A DNA stretch of 64,000 bases from Paguma larvata (GCA_030068075.1 CM057823.1:15844485-15908484); one strand, 5' to 3'; numbered from the stretch's first letter, positions 1 through 10,771 are shown. Numbers and translations: made by a program. The notes: generated by a model from the sequence alone, not told the origin.

Positions 1-1695
1 TAGCAAAAGACTTGGCCCAACTTCATTCTGAGTTATTTGATCTGCAGCCAGCTGGATTAGGATGAAATCTCCTATTAGTGTTATACATTTCATTTGAAAA
101 TAAATTCCTCACTCTAGACTTTCCTTTCTTAAAATAATATCCTGTTTAAAGAACCAGAAAGTTATTAATCTTTTTTTTCTTCAGAAGCAGTGAAGATTTT
201 TATCTTAATAGCCATTCAGGGGCTAAAGATAATATAACTATCCTATATTAGAATTTCTAGGCAAGTTAAACAAGCCAACCTTAATTTTTATTCTGGTGCA
301 TTTCAAGACGGAACTTATATGGATTAGGAGGTAATAAAACAAACCAGTAATTATCTCTGATTTGCCAAATACAGTCTGTTCAACCACAAAATCTTTGCAT
401 GTTATCTTAAATTAATAGTAACATGTGCCGATACATTTTAATATTAGATGATAAAGGGTGGTAAGTAATATCCTTATTCAAAGTTACTACAAGAAATCTT
501 TGAACTGATACGTAAATCGTGGCTATAAAGTGTTTATGTTCACTGCCTATGTGTCTCCTTCCATTTACAAAGCATGGTGAAGAAAACTGGCACCTCCTTT
601 GCTTGAGTTTTAAACTCCAGCGAGGTTTCAAAGAGAGCATTTTTAAACTGGGACTTCTGTAAACTGCTTACAGAGTCTCCTGCGTGGATTCAAAGGACAT
701 CTACGCAGCTGGTCCTAAGGAGTGCTCAGAGGGCGCAGCTGTGAATCAGGGACGGGACTGTGTGGGCAGCAACTGGGCAGCGGTTCCTCTCTATTCCACG
801 AAATCTGAGGATGACCTCCTCCACTAGGCTTACAGGTCCATTTTGGGGTGTGGGATATGATTTCTACTTAAATTATCTGGTAGGCATTCTGAAACCAGTC
901 TTTTAGTGCTAAAGTTGGAGACGGACTTTCAAGGTCACTTAATATACTTTATAGACACAAAGTCAGCCTTTGCGGGTGTTTATTCTGTATCATTCTTACC
1001 TGATATCTGCAAATCCATGCAGGTTTTGTTACTTTGGTTTTTTTTGTTTGTTTGTTTGTTTTGTTTTGTTTTGTTTTACAATTCTCAGTAGCTCTGTTCT
1101 TGGACTCAGATATTTAAGGGGACATTACTTTCCTGATTTGAAAACATAAGAAAAACATCTATTTAACATTAAAATTCTATCAACTGTTTTCAGGGATATT
1201 ATGATGGTCTTTCTTTAGGTGTGGATAACAAAGAAAGACAAAAGTAGAAATTTCTTCCTCTTCCATAAAAATATATGACTTAATTTAGAAAAACATTTTG
1301 TATTAACCTGGCTTCTGTCAAATTTTCTAGTTTCAGCTCTCATGCTCTTTCTGATAATGCCCAGTGTTCCCCAAATGTCGGTCATTTTGAAGACTACTGA
1401 TACATAATTCTTACTGTATTTCTTTAATTGGACTTACCTTTTTTACAGCTAAAGATGAAATTTTAAATATATTAATTTTATGTAACATGTAAGTAATAAA
1501 ATTTATATTTTTGTAATGTATATTAAAATATATAATTATCAAAATCAATCATTATACTATCTGATGTCATCTTACATAAACTGCCATACTATACTTTAGA
1601 AAATACTCAGAAATACTTTAGAAGTCCAAAACTTATTTCAGTTTCTCAAATAGGTCATGTTCTCTCTCTCCCATTGCAATCAGGATTATTCTATG
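1..1695. other. unassigned AT-rich DNA with a (TTTG)n tract
   Basis: No gene or confident repeat is seen. A (TTTG)n/(TTTTG)n simple repeat occupies about 1038-1076. A somewhat more GC-rich patch lies at about 600-850. Short open frames here have no recognisable domain. Confidence 0.5.
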
Positions 1696-1869
1696 TAGCA
1701 AATAAAAATATAGGATACCCAATTCCATTTGAATTTCATATAAAGAAAATGTTTTTAATATAAGTATACCCCAAATATTGCATGGGATATACTTATACTA
1801 AGACATTTTATGTTGTTTATATGAAATTCAAATGGAACGGGGATCCTGGATTTTATCTGGCAACTCTAT
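1696..1869. mobile_element. MER53-like palindromic DNA transposon relic
   Basis: The two halves are near inverted copies of each other. The left arm contains CCATTTGAATTTCATATAAA and the right arm contains its complement, TTTATATGAAATTCAAATGG, folding around CAAATATTGCATGGGATAT. The outer ends (ATATAGGAT and ATCCTGGATTTTATCTGGCAAC) also fit a terminal inverted repeat. The arrangement matches the non-autonomous palindromic element MER53. Family assignment is from memory of the consensus. Confidence 0.75.
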
Positions 1870-2826
1870 TTGGACCCACGTAATAATGCTTCTTAGGCTT
1901 AACATACTTCCCCTGCCTGGGTGTATCAAAAAAAAATCTTTGGTTTCAAGTATAATGTCACTCCAATGGAGAGGTTTCTATACAAGTTTGTTTCCTTGAA
2001 TGAATGAACAGTAACTGCCTTTTAAGTTTAGTTATACAACTTCAAAGAATGGAAATTTCCTTTTCTCAGTGTTCTATTTAGTGTTATAATCCTACGCAAA
2101 TCTAAGACTTCCTATTTTGATTTTTCTTCAGCAACAAAATAAAGTCTTGAAAAATGCATTAGGCAGATCTTTTTAGAATTGCAAATTTATCTGAATTGTT
2201 AATATTTTGTATGAAATTTCCAAAAATGAGTAAATTCAGATTGAATTTTTTGCCATTTTGTTTTTTCACATTTGCCGGCTAATGTTTTTTCACAACTCTT
2301 ATGTGCAGTGTGGCTGTGGCTTTTTTGGCACTAATGAAGAGTCTTCACGGTGAAAACTTAGGGGAACTATTTATCTAGCTCCATGCTCTCATTTTTTTTA
2401 TGATGAGTTACTTTAGCAAATTTAAGACTTTCCCAGGCTACAAACTGATAGTGTCAATGGCTACTTGGGTAACAAGAAGCAAAGATGAAATCAAGAGACA
2501 TTGAACTTCCAATTCTGCCATTAACCTAAGTCTTGCAAATCCTATAAGGCACTTTGTTCAACTCTACAGGTGACTTAATACAAATTTACATGTACTGAAA
2601 AATCGGGGCTGAAGACACATGGACTAAAACACTGAGTTACACATGAGTGGCATCTTATTGTTATTAATCTGCAAATTTAGAAGATAAATCATCTTTATTT
2701 GTTCCTTTCTTGCTTCTTCCCTCCCTCCCCTTTTTCTTTTCCTTCCTTCTCTCCTTTGTTTTTTCCTTCCTTCTGTCTCTCTTTCTGTCTTTTCATTTGT
2801 CAACAGTTTATCAGTGATTTCAACTA
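1870..2826. other. unassigned DNA with a pyrimidine tract
   Basis: No gene is seen. A strongly pyrimidine-biased tract (CCTTCC/CTTTCT units) spans about 2698-2793 and explains the low-complexity open frame there. Confidence 0.5.
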
Positions 2827-2975
2827 TGACTGCACATCAGAACCATCTGAAGAACTTGTCCAAACACGGACGGCTACTGATTCAGTAGGTCTGTGATGGG
2901 GTGTAGCATCTGCATTTTGTACAAGTTCCAGGATAATGCTGTTGCTGTTGTATGGAGGGCTACACTTTAAAACCC
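2827..2975 (+). mobile_element. MER5A-like hAT relic
   Basis: The series CACATCAGAACCATCTGAAG, TTCAGTAGGTCTGTGATGGG, GCATCTGCATTTTGTACAAG and a terminal CACTTTAAAACC follows the order of the MER5A non-autonomous hAT-Charlie element. It is diverged and has no coding capacity. Confidence 0.65.
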
Positions 2976-3369
2976 CTCAGCCACGTGTTAGAGTAATAGT
3001 TCTCCACAGTGGCTGATAATAAGTATACTTGTATAGCTTTCAAAACTTCCACATACTAAGGCACCATCCACCAAGTTTCGAAGATGTAGGGTTGGGCCAA
3101 CGGAGTGTGATTTTAAAGAATTCAACGGATGTGTTCAAGCATAGCGACGGTTAAGGAACATTAAAATAAATTGCATTTGTAACAGATTACAGAGAAAGCT
3201 ATTCCATGGTTTCTGATACCCCCAAAATATAGCATAATAGGAACAGATTTTTATCTACAGTGTCCCCACAATAAGAAATCCATTAATCCTTTATAATAAC
3301 AGAATAATCAAAAAATACAACAAAAAGGGTAGGTGTAACATTCAAAACCTATTTTAAATCACTTGTTAG
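2976..3369. other. unassigned AT-rich DNA
   Basis: No gene or confident repeat is seen. Part of the right side may belong to the old L1 that follows. Confidence 0.4.
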
Positions 3370-3940
3370 TGATTTAATAAGCAGAAAAACAACAAAACTC
3401 TCTCAGGTAGCAAAGATTTAAAAGGCAATATTCTTAACTTGATTAGGAGTATCAGACAATAAGAGCGAGTTTTGAGGATAGAGGTGGAATATTAGAAACA
3501 CTTCTGTAATACTACGGAAAAGTAAGAATACTCATTACCACTGATTTTGTTCAATGCTATGATTAAGGTTCCAGCTAACGCAAGTAAACAACAAACAACA
3601 ACAAAAAACAGAGTTGATTATATTACAAAGGAAGAGAATTTGTACCTTAAAAATCTCAGAGAATAATCTGATAATCAAGTAAAACAAATAAAAGAATTCA
3701 GTTCAACAGGGAAAAACACAGAGCTTTCATGTCCACTGTCATTAGCCATTTAAAAAATGGAATAGAAAAAAAAAAACACAGTATCACAGTGACAACAAAG
3801 ACTAGAACATCTAGAAGTAACTGAATAAAAAATAATCAAGATTTTCATGGAGAAAATTTAAAACGTCACCAAAGGATTTAAAAGAAGACTAAACAAATGG
3901 AAAGATACATAATTGTTCTGGATAGGAAAATTCCTTCTAA
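3370..3940 (+). mobile_element. old LINE-1 ORF2 fragment (RT region)
   Basis: Degraded L1 ORF2 signature in order: GGAATATTAGAAACACTTCT, ACTCATTACCACTGATTTTG, TTCAATGCTATGATTAAGGT, then GAACATCTAGAAGTAACTGA and AAATGGAAAGATAC. These correspond to the stretch after the reverse-transcriptase active site up to just before the region carried by the young L1 at 10.8 kb. Many stops and indels are present, so it is not functional. Confidence 0.65.
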
Positions 3941-3964
3941 CACACTTTAAAGCAAACTTATTAT

Positions 3965-4092
3965 GTATACTGTCTGTTTCCCTTCTAGAATTTAGTGATC
4001 ACTGCCTGTTTTGTTCAATGATATGACCCAAGAATCTAGAATGGGCGTTGGCACATATTCATCATACAATAAATGCTTGTTGAATGAATGAA
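3965..4092 (+). mobile_element. L2 3' end
   Basis: The order CTGTCTGTTTCCCTTCTAGA, TGCCTGTTTTGTTCAATG, TTGGCACATATTCATC, AATAAATGCTTGTTGAATGA, with a short (TGAA)n terminus, is the classic LINE-2 3' end. Confidence 0.8.
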
Positions 4093-4257
4093 TGAAATGT
4101 TCGTTGTATTTCAATTGACTTTTAAACCCAAAGTAGTCTAACCCAAAACTCCCATGGGATTTTTAAAATCAAATTTGCAAAGCTAGCTTTTAAAAAACAA
4201 AAAGGATGAAAAGAAATCCCAAAGGAAACAAACAAAAAACTTTGTTAGTATGAATAG
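4093..4257. other. unassigned DNA
   Basis: Short AT-rich spacer between the L2 3' end and a SINE. Nothing is recognised. Confidence 0.5.
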
Positions 4258-4468
4258 TTTTTGATTGATTGATTGATTGATTGATTGACCGAAAGAAAGA
4301 GGGGGCATGTGCGTGAGTGCGTGTGTGAGCAGGGGAGGAAGGGGCAGAGAGACAGAGAGAGAGAGAGAATCTTAAGCAGGCTCCATGTCCAGTATGAGCC
4401 CAACTCAGGGCTCGATCTCACAATCATGAGATCATGACTCTTAACTGACCGAGCCATCTGACTTCCCT
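4258..4468 (-). mobile_element. feline CanSINE (tRNA-derived)
   Basis: Reverse-complement SINE. The tail at the left has become a (TTGA)n simple repeat (4259-4289). The (GA)n segment, GCAGGCTCCATG and ATGAGATCATGACTC follow, and the diverged tRNA-like head (GAGCCATCTGACTTCCCT) is at the right. Confidence 0.85.
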
Positions 4469-4775
4469 GAAAATCTTTAAAGATATATGAAAACACAGAA
4501 CAATATTATAATAAACTTTGATGTCTAATATACCTGCCTGTCAATAATTTCCTAATTTTATTTTATGTAATCCTCCCCGTGTTTTAAAAAAACAACATTT
4601 TTGGTAAATATCTGACATAATATTTTACTCACAAGTGCTTATGATAAACTAGTTTTAAAATCCCCTTGTAAGAGAAAAGGAATATTATAACTGTAAAATT
4701 CTTAAAAACAAAACAATTCAAACATTCTATGACATTGTATAAAAATCTACAAATGCAATTTTAAAAAATAAAACA
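4469..4775. other. unassigned AT-rich DNA
   Basis: Nothing is recognised in this short AT-rich spacer. Confidence 0.5.
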
Positions 4776-5015
4776 GGGGCGCCTGGGTGGCTCAGTCGGT
4801 TGAGCAGCCAACTTCGGCTCAGGTCATGATCTTGCTGTCTGTGAGTTCAAGCCCCACGTCGGGCTCTGTGCTGACAGCTCAGAGCCTGGAGCCTGCTTCG
4901 GATTCTGTGTCTCCCTCTCTCTCTGCCCCTCCCCCACTCATGCTCTGTCTCTCCCTGTCTCAAAAATAAATAAAACATTAAAAAAAATTAAAAAAAATAA
5001 AATAAATAAAACAAA
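4776..5015 (+). mobile_element. feline CanSINE, near-consensus
   Basis: Well-preserved copy. The head starts GGGGCGCCTGGGTGGCTCAG, with an A-box-like TGGCTCAGTCGG and a B-box-like GTTCAAGCC (4845-4853) of the internal RNA polymerase III promoter. The (CT)n/CCCC segment follows, then an AATAAA-rich tail. AAATAAAACA occurs just before the head and again near the end of the tail, consistent with a target-site duplication. The low divergence suggests a fairly young insertion. Confidence 0.95.
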
Positions 5016-5040
5016 TGAAGAAAACAAACAAACAAAAACC

Positions 5041-5142
5041 CCCATACTCTTAACTATAGAGAACAAACTGATGGTTACCAGGGGGGAGGTGGGTGGCAGG
5101 ACGGGTGAAATCGGTGAAGGGCATTAAGAGTGCATTCATCAT
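5041..5142 (+). mobile_element. older L1 3' UTR, left half of a split copy
   Basis: Carries the carnivore L1 3'-UTR motif ACTGATGGTTACCAGGGGGG, then GGGTGAAATCGGTGAAGGGC and the target AAGAGTGCATTCATCAT. It continues at 5508 after a younger L1 insertion. Confidence 0.8.
5126..5142 (+). repeat. target-site duplication, left copy
   Basis: AAGAGTGCATTCATCAT. It is repeated with one substitution at 5508-5524 on the far side of the nested L1. Confidence 0.8.
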
Positions 5143-5507
5143 ATGTTCCCACGCATAGGTAGGCTTTGGGAGACCTAGCAGAAAACCAGGGGGGAGGGGA
5201 AGAGGGGAAGGAAGGAAAAAAAAAAAGCCACAGAGAGGAAGGAAGACATGACATAAGAGACTCTGAAAGACTAAGAACAAACTGAGGGGAGAGGGGGGTG
5301 TGGGAGGGGGGAGAGTGGGGGACGGGCACAGAGGAGGGCGCTTGTTGGCTTGAACACTGGGTGTTGTTTGGAAACCAATTTGACAATAAATTATTTAAAA
5401 AAAATGAGAGGAGAAAAAAAATAAAGAAGGCCTATCATGGGACTTCTCAATCTCCATAATCATGTGAGTTAATTCCTTATAATAAATCTCTTTATAGTGG
5501 AAAAAAA
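5143..5507 (+). mobile_element. young 5'-truncated L1 3' end with 3'-transduced flank
   Basis: 5143-5430 matches the 3' end of the young L1 at 12.16-12.41 kb: CCACG..ATAGGT, the G-rich polypurine run, AGAGACTCTGAAAGACTAAG, AACACTGGGTGTT and AACCAATTTGACAATAAA, then an A-rich tail. About 70 bp of unrelated sequence (5431-5500) follows, with its own AATAAA (about 5481-5486) and a second A run before the second target copy. Both 17-bp target copies (5126-5142 and 5508-5524) differ at one base. This layout is that of an L1 whose transcript read through into flanking DNA. Confidence 0.8.
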
Positions 5508-5640
5508 AAGAGTGCATTTATCATGACGAGCACTGAGCAATGTATAGAATTTTTGAATCACTATATTATACTTCTACAGCTAACACAACACTGTGTATTA
5601 ACTATAGTGGGACTAAAATGTAAAGAAACATTAAAATCCA
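5508..5640 (+). mobile_element. older L1 3' UTR, right half of a split copy
   Basis: Resumes the element left at 5142: GAGTGCATTTATCATGACGA, GCACTGAGCAATGTATAG, CTAACACAACACTGTGTATT. This is the standard older carnivore L1 3' terminus. The first 17 bp are the right copy of the target-site duplication. Confidence 0.75.
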
Positions 5641-5906
5641 CATATGAAAAGACTGATAAAAGTTAAAAGGCAACTGACAGACTGAAAGAAAAGATTTGCA
5701 GCATATGTGATGAAGAACTAAGAAATTATAAGAAGTTCAAATAAAAACGGCAAAAGCATTAAAAAAGCTATTATATAAGAATTACTAATTATTTAAAAGT
5801 CTAAACTTCTTGGTAATCAAAACAATGCAAATTAAATAAAAAATGGAAATTATTTTCATTCATTAGATTGTCAAAAAAGAAAAAAAAAATCTTGACCACA
5901 CTCAAG
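5641..5906 (+). mobile_element. ancient L1/HAL1-type fragment, part 1
   Basis: GATTTGCAGCATATGTGATG, AAGAACTAAGAAATTATAAG and AATCAAAACAATGCAAATTA parallel the L1 ORF2 region 'gcaaaccatata..gata..' and '..aatcaaaaccacaatgag'. It is strongly degraded. It continues after the SINE at 6144. Confidence 0.6.
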
Positions 5907-5920
5907 ATTGACAATGTCTT

Positions 5921-6129
5921 GGGGCATCTGGGTGGCTCAGTCAGTTAAGCATTTGACTCTTGGTTTCGGCTCAGGTCACGATCTCACGGTTCATGGGTTT
6001 GAGCCCTGGCAGGGCTCTGCAACTGACAGAGTGGAGGCTGCTAGGGATTCTCTCTCTCGTCTCTCTCTCTATACCTCCCCTGCTCACTTTGTATCTCTTA
6101 AAACAAACATTTTTTTAAATACTTAAAAT
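5921..6129 (+). mobile_element. feline CanSINE with target-site duplication
   Basis: Head GGGGCATCTGGGTGGCTCAG, B box GGTTTGAGCCC, CT-rich segment and an A/T-rich tail. ATTGACAATGTCTT is present at both 5907-5920 and 6130-6143, a perfect 14-bp target-site duplication. The insertion splits an ancient L1. Confidence 0.95.
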
Positions 6130-6143
6130 ATTGACAATGTCTT

Positions 6144-6414
6144 TGGAAATGTAAATTTCTGTCTTTTTTGGAAGGCAGTTTGGTGCTATCTTTTAAAATT
6201 AAAATAGGACATGCCCTTTGACTTGGCATTCTAATTTTAGATATCTGTCCTAAAGAATTACTTGTATACATGCAAAAATTAGTATGCCCAATACTATTTA
6301 CTGGAACATTTTTTTTTCTTAGAGCCAAAGCACTGGAAATGATCTGTGTGGCCATGAGTAGAAAACTGTTTAATGTAATAAATTATAGCACCATTATTCC
6401 TTAGATCATTACCC
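6144..6414 (+). mobile_element. ancient L1/HAL1-type fragment, part 2
   Basis: GGAAGGCAGTTTGGTGCTAT, CCTTTGACTTGGCATTCTAA, CCTAAAGAATTACTTG, GCACTGGAAATGATCTGTGT and TGTAATAAATTATAGCACCA follow the C-terminal ORF2 region of L1 in order. Confidence 0.7.
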
Positions 6415-6660
6415 AGTAGTTACAAATACTAGATTCACACGCCCTGACACAGACACGAGTAACCTGGTCAGCTCTTCAATGCAAGTGAGAGACCGAGGCC
6501 CTTTGGAGGGAGACAGCCCCATGCCGGGATTCGCTGCCTGACGAGTGAAACACAGCTGCCCATCAGTGCTCACTTTGGCCTGGTGTCCTTGCGCAGGACA
6601 CAACCTGCACAATTGCACTTGGGGCCCTACTGCCTGCTTTTCGTAAGGAAAGCGCCCCAA
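6415..6660. other. GC-rich unassigned block inside an ancient L1
   Basis: About 245 bp clearly richer in G+C than its flanks interrupts the L1 between the ORF2 C-terminal match and the resumed TTTGTTAAGTGGAGAAAAAG match at about 6667. The minus strand is open for 83 codons but has no recognisable domain. It is either an insertion of an unknown element or a retained old L1 variant segment. Confidence 0.45.
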
Positions 6661-7019
6661 GAAGATTTGTTAAGTGGAGAAAAAGAAGGTGAAGGACAAT
6701 ATTCTACAGCAGGAAGTCTTTCAGGTAGCAAATGAGCACACATATGTGCATATGCACACACACAGGCACACACACCTGAAGCAAAATTCTGCATTTCTAG
6801 ATGCATATATAAACAGATGCACAAAGATCTGGCAAGATACCTACCCACAGGGCGTGGGGGCAAAACCGGGGGGTGCAGAGGAGACTTGTATGTTTTTCCA
6901 TATGGCCTGAAATTCCTACAGGGAACATGTGGTTGTGAATTATATCAGGGATTATTCTTTTTTATTAGATACAAAAGTAAATGTTTATTGAGAATGAGAA
7001 AATAAGACACTACAAATTA
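6661..7019 (+). mobile_element. ancient L1/HAL1-type fragment, part 3 (3' end)
   Basis: TTGTTAAGTGGAGAAAAAGA, GTGCATATGCACACACACAG and AGATCTGGCAAGATACCTAC match the L1 3'-terminal order, ending near TTGAGAATGAGAAAATAAGA. A short (CA)n stretch lies at about 6750-6775. Confidence 0.6.
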
Positions 7020-7756
7020 CAAATTTCTAAAAAAGGGGCCAACATCATAAACATGAAAATGCCCAGAAAGAAATGCTGTTAGTGAACTGTGTAACACCCT
7101 TTGTTAATATTATTTTTACTACCTTTTTTGTTATCATGAATGATTTTAAAGGAGTTTTGATAAATCCATATATTGTCATACTGTGAAGCCTTTAACATAG
7201 TGATTGAAAATCCTCACTATCGATATGGAAAGATGTTCACACATTCAATAACTAAGATTACTACATTGCAAGGTTACTAAATTTTCACACATGAAGATGT
7301 GTGAAATCACACATGACTTATCTTGTCCAGTGGTTCTACCTCCCGGGGTGCCACTCTCCACAGCTAGGTTTGTTGAGACCTGGTGGTCCTCTCTGTGACC
7401 ATCACTTCCAATACGCTGAGTCCTGGCTGGAACAATTTGATATATTCCCTGGTCTTCCTGGTTACTCACCAGAGTTATAATTCTCTTCTTAGAGATCAGA
7501 CAAGCTCCCGAATATAGCCACATTCTTTCTTTCAGCCCAACGACAGAAGAGAGTACCATTATGACCTTGGCTCTCTACCATAAGCCAAACTGACCTTTTG
7601 TAGAAGCGATAGAATGCTATTCCTCTGAAAGCTAAGCTTTACAGAGTTCCAGTAAGAGAGCGTATTAAATATAATATAGATGATTCTATATTTGTGATTT
7701 TAAGATCATCTTCTAAGGGATTAGCTACACCCTGTGAAGAACTAAGAAAATGTTTC
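7020..7756. other. unassigned DNA
   Basis: No gene or confident repeat. A 104-codon minus-strand open frame (7245-7559) has no recognised motif and no splice context, so I do not call it a gene. Confidence 0.5.
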
Positions 7757-7965
7757 TTTTTTTAAAAAATGTTTATTATTTAGTTTTTTGAGAGGAGAGA
7801 GAGAGACAGAATGCGACTGGGGGAGAGGGAGACACGGAATCCGAAGCAGGACCCAGGCTCCGAGCTGTCAGCACAGAGCCCAATGCGGGCTCGAACTTAC
7901 AAACTGCAAGATCGTGACCTGACCCTAAATCAGACGCTTAATTGACTGAGCCACCCAGGTGCCCC
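7757..7965 (-). mobile_element. feline CanSINE
   Basis: T-rich tail at left (TTTTTTTAAAAAATGTTTATT), GA-rich segment, CCGAGCTGTCAGCACAGAGC, and head at right ending GAGCCACCCAGGTGCCCC. Flanks TAAGAAAATGTTTCT and ATGGAAAAATATTCT look like a diverged target-site duplication. Confidence 0.9.
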
Positions 7966-8149
7966 ATGGAAAAATATTCTCATTTGACAACATTTTGTTT
8001 CTTTAAGTAAAATGGCAACTAGTGCTATGCAACTAACTTGATAGGATTTAATAAAATTTTTGATACTCTTGATATGTACTTAACCCAAACAGTGTTTTAA
8101 GTAAACGTGTGTCAGAATTTTAAAGATATTATTAGGCAATTTGTTATGA
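7966..8149. other. unassigned AT-rich DNA
   Basis: Short spacer with no recognised feature. Confidence 0.5.
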
Positions 8150-8945
8150 AAGGACACCTACAGAATGGGAGAAATTATTTGTAAACCATAAACTGATAAG
8201 GATTTAATATCCAAAAAATAAAAAGAACTCATAAAAGTCAATAGCTGAAAGCAAATAATATGATTAAAATACGGCAAAGGACCTGGAAAGACACTGTTCC
8301 AAGAAGATGAATAGCCAATAGGCATATGAAAAAGTGCTCGACATCACTAAGTATCAGAGAAACGCAAATCAAAGCCACAATGAGACACGACCTCACAGCT
8401 GCGAGAATGGCTAGTCTAGAAAAGATATGAGAAACCCAACGTCGGAGAGATTGTAGAGAAAACGGAAACCTGTGTGTACTGTTGCTGAGAATGTAAACTG
8501 GTGCAGCCAATACAAAAAACAGTATGGTAGCCCCTTAAAATAATAAAAATAGATATGATCAGGCGAAAGTCTCACTTTCGGAAATATACCCGAGGAAACG
8601 ACACCAGTATCCCACAGGTATCTGCACTCCCATGTTTACTGCGGTATCATTCACCATAGCTCGGGCTTGGAAAAAAAAAAATCCATTAAAGGATAAATGG
8701 ACCACCCCTAAAGAACTGACCACCCTTAAAGGAATATTACTCAGCCACAAAGAAGAGGGGAATTTTGGCATTTGTGACAACATGGATAAAGCTGGAGGAC
8801 ATTACGCTAAGTGAAAGAAGTCAGAGAAAGACTAATACTGCGTGGTACCGCTTATATGTGAAATCTTAAAAACAAAACAAAACAAAAACAAACAACAACA
8901 AAAGCAACCACAAAAAAACACCTGATTTTCTTGATTTTTAAAGAT
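8150..8945 (+). mobile_element. older L1 ORF2 3' part, left half
   Basis: Reads through the end of ORF2 in order: CAGAATGGGAGAAATTATTT, AATATCCAAAAAATAAAAAG, CTAAGTATCAGAGAAACGCA, CACCAGTATCCCACAGG, ATGGATAAAGCTGGAGGACA, GTGAAAGAAGTCAGAGAAAG. Frameshifts and stops break the frame. The element continues at 9176 after a SINE insertion. Confidence 0.85.
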
Positions 8946-8948
8946 CTT

Positions 8949-9175
8949 GGGGGCATCTGGATGACTCAGTCAGTTGAGCATCCGTGTCCGACTTTGGCTT
9001 AAGTCATGACCTCACATTTAGTGGGTTCAAGCCCTACTCTGGACTCTGTGCTGAGAGCTCAGAGCCTGGAGCCTGCTTCAAATTCTGTGTCTCCCTCTCT
9101 CTCTGCCCCTCTCAGCCCATGCTCTGTCTCTCTCTCTCTTTCTCTCTCTCAAAAATAAATAAACATTAAAAAATT
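8949..9175 (+). mobile_element. feline CanSINE inside an L1
   Basis: Head GGGGGCATCTGGATGACTCA, B box GGTTCAAGCCC, CAGAGCCTGGAGCCTGCTTC, CT tract and AATAAATAAACATTAAAAAA tail. It splits an older L1 and is therefore the younger insertion. Confidence 0.95.
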
Positions 9176-9545
9176 ACAGATTTTATAGATTTGTAGATTT
9201 TATAGAATAGAATGGTGGTTGCGAGGGGCTATGGGGTGGGGAAAATGGGGAAATATAGGTCAAAGGGTACAAACTTTAGGTTGTAAGAAAAATAAGTTCA
9301 GAGAATCTAACGCAGAAAATAGTGACTATAGTTATTAACATAGTATTGAACACTTGAACGTTGCTTAGAGTAGATCTTAAGCATTTGCCCCCTGCCCCCC
9401 CCCCCACAAGTTAGCCATGTGAGGTGATGGATGTGTACATCTCGATCTAATCATTCCACAGTGTATTGGATACCACATCACCGTGGAGTACACTTCAAAT
9501 ATACACAAATACATCTGTCAATTATTCCTCAATAAAGCTGAACAC
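9176..9545 (+). mobile_element. older L1 3' UTR, right half
   Basis: TAGAATGGTGGTTGCGAGGG, AACTTTAGGTTGTAAGAAAA and TCAATTATTCCTCAATAAAG are standard carnivore L1 3'-UTR landmarks. A 13-C homopolymer tract interrupts it near 9397-9411. Confidence 0.8.
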
Positions 9546-10755
9546 GATGGACACAAAACAACGACAATTCCAGCATGTATAAAATTTCACTTTATTATAG
9601 AAATTTCTTTCATCAATCTCTTTTTGACATTTATTAATTTAGAAAAGAATAACTAGTCTGTTGTAGGTCCCTTCATTATTAAGCATTTCATCCACATTAG
9701 TCTCCCCAATCATTTTGAAAGTCTGCATGAGGAGAGACAGCGCCTCCGGCTTCCCCAGAACCACTGAAGTATACCTAGCAGAGAATGAATGTGGCGGAAC
9801 TCGAAAGTATTTTTAGATGAATTAACAGTTGTCTACTAAGTCCCAGTCTTCCTGAATATCTATACAATATTATCAATCTCCAAACACCAGTTTCTACAGA
9901 AAGACAGCATGAACAGTTGCTATGGAACTCTCCCTTTTCTTTTTAATAGAAGAGAACTTTCCAGATGCACGGATTAGAGAATGTGTTGGCAGTGTGGGAG
10001 GCCATTATTTGTGTCCTTACAAGACTTAGCAGAAAATCAAAAACGCCTTTGTGGTATAATGCTTCTGAGGGAAAGGGACATTTGAAAAATAGCCTTTTGC
10101 TTCCAAAACGCTGAGGTTACTCATCCTCCAATTCCCTGAGATCATTAAGACCTGTTTGTTTGCCTTTCTCTTGTGCATAAGGAAACCAAACAACGCTTTC
10201 TTTTTTCCCAATATGGTAATAATTCTTAACCCAAATTTCTGCCTGGGGAATCTCTCCAGCACACTGAAGAAAAATTTTTTCTTTATCTATATATCTTGTT
10301 TGTTCTCCATATAAACTATGTGCCCATAAAAGGGACCAATGAGTTTCTGTGGCTTTTAATTCAAATGGTTAAATTCCATTATTAACGAGTCTCCTGTGGT
10401 GTTCACTTGCACCTATTTCCACAACGAGTAGGATTTCCTTGGCTACCACTTGAATACACGCAAATAAAAATGTGGCTGATAACGCTTGTGAGCTAGAGAG
10501 CTCAAGAATAGTAAACAGCATTTTAAAATGGATTCAGTTTCCTTTAAAAACAGCTTGAAGTGGAAGTACTGAATACATATGTAGTGAGGATTAAACAAAT
10601 GATTAGAAGTAAATTTCTGTGTTTTCAAAAGGTGAGGTTTAAGAGAATACAATATCACTCTTTCCGGAAGTCCACGGTGGGTGGAACAGTACTTAATGCT
10701 AAAAGTTTGTTATTTTCATGGGGCAATTACGGAACGAACCGCGAAGAAATAATTT
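9546..10755. other. unassigned DNA
   Basis: No gene or confident repeat is seen. The scattered short open frames (for example 10026-10262 minus and 10443-10658 minus) carry no recognised motif. Confidence 0.5.
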
Positions 10756-10771
10756 AAAGCTGGCGAGTGCT
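10756..10771 (+). repeat. target-site duplication, left copy
   Basis: AAAGCTGGCGAGTGCT, identical to 12435-12450. The preceding TTT gives a TT/AAAG junction, close to the TT/AAAA preference of the L1 endonuclease. Confidence 0.95.

Noticed and set aside
4776..5015. tRNA gene from the tRNA-like head with A and B boxes
   Set aside because: The head belongs to a CanSINE with a CT segment and A-rich tail; no cloverleaf with intact arms is expected.
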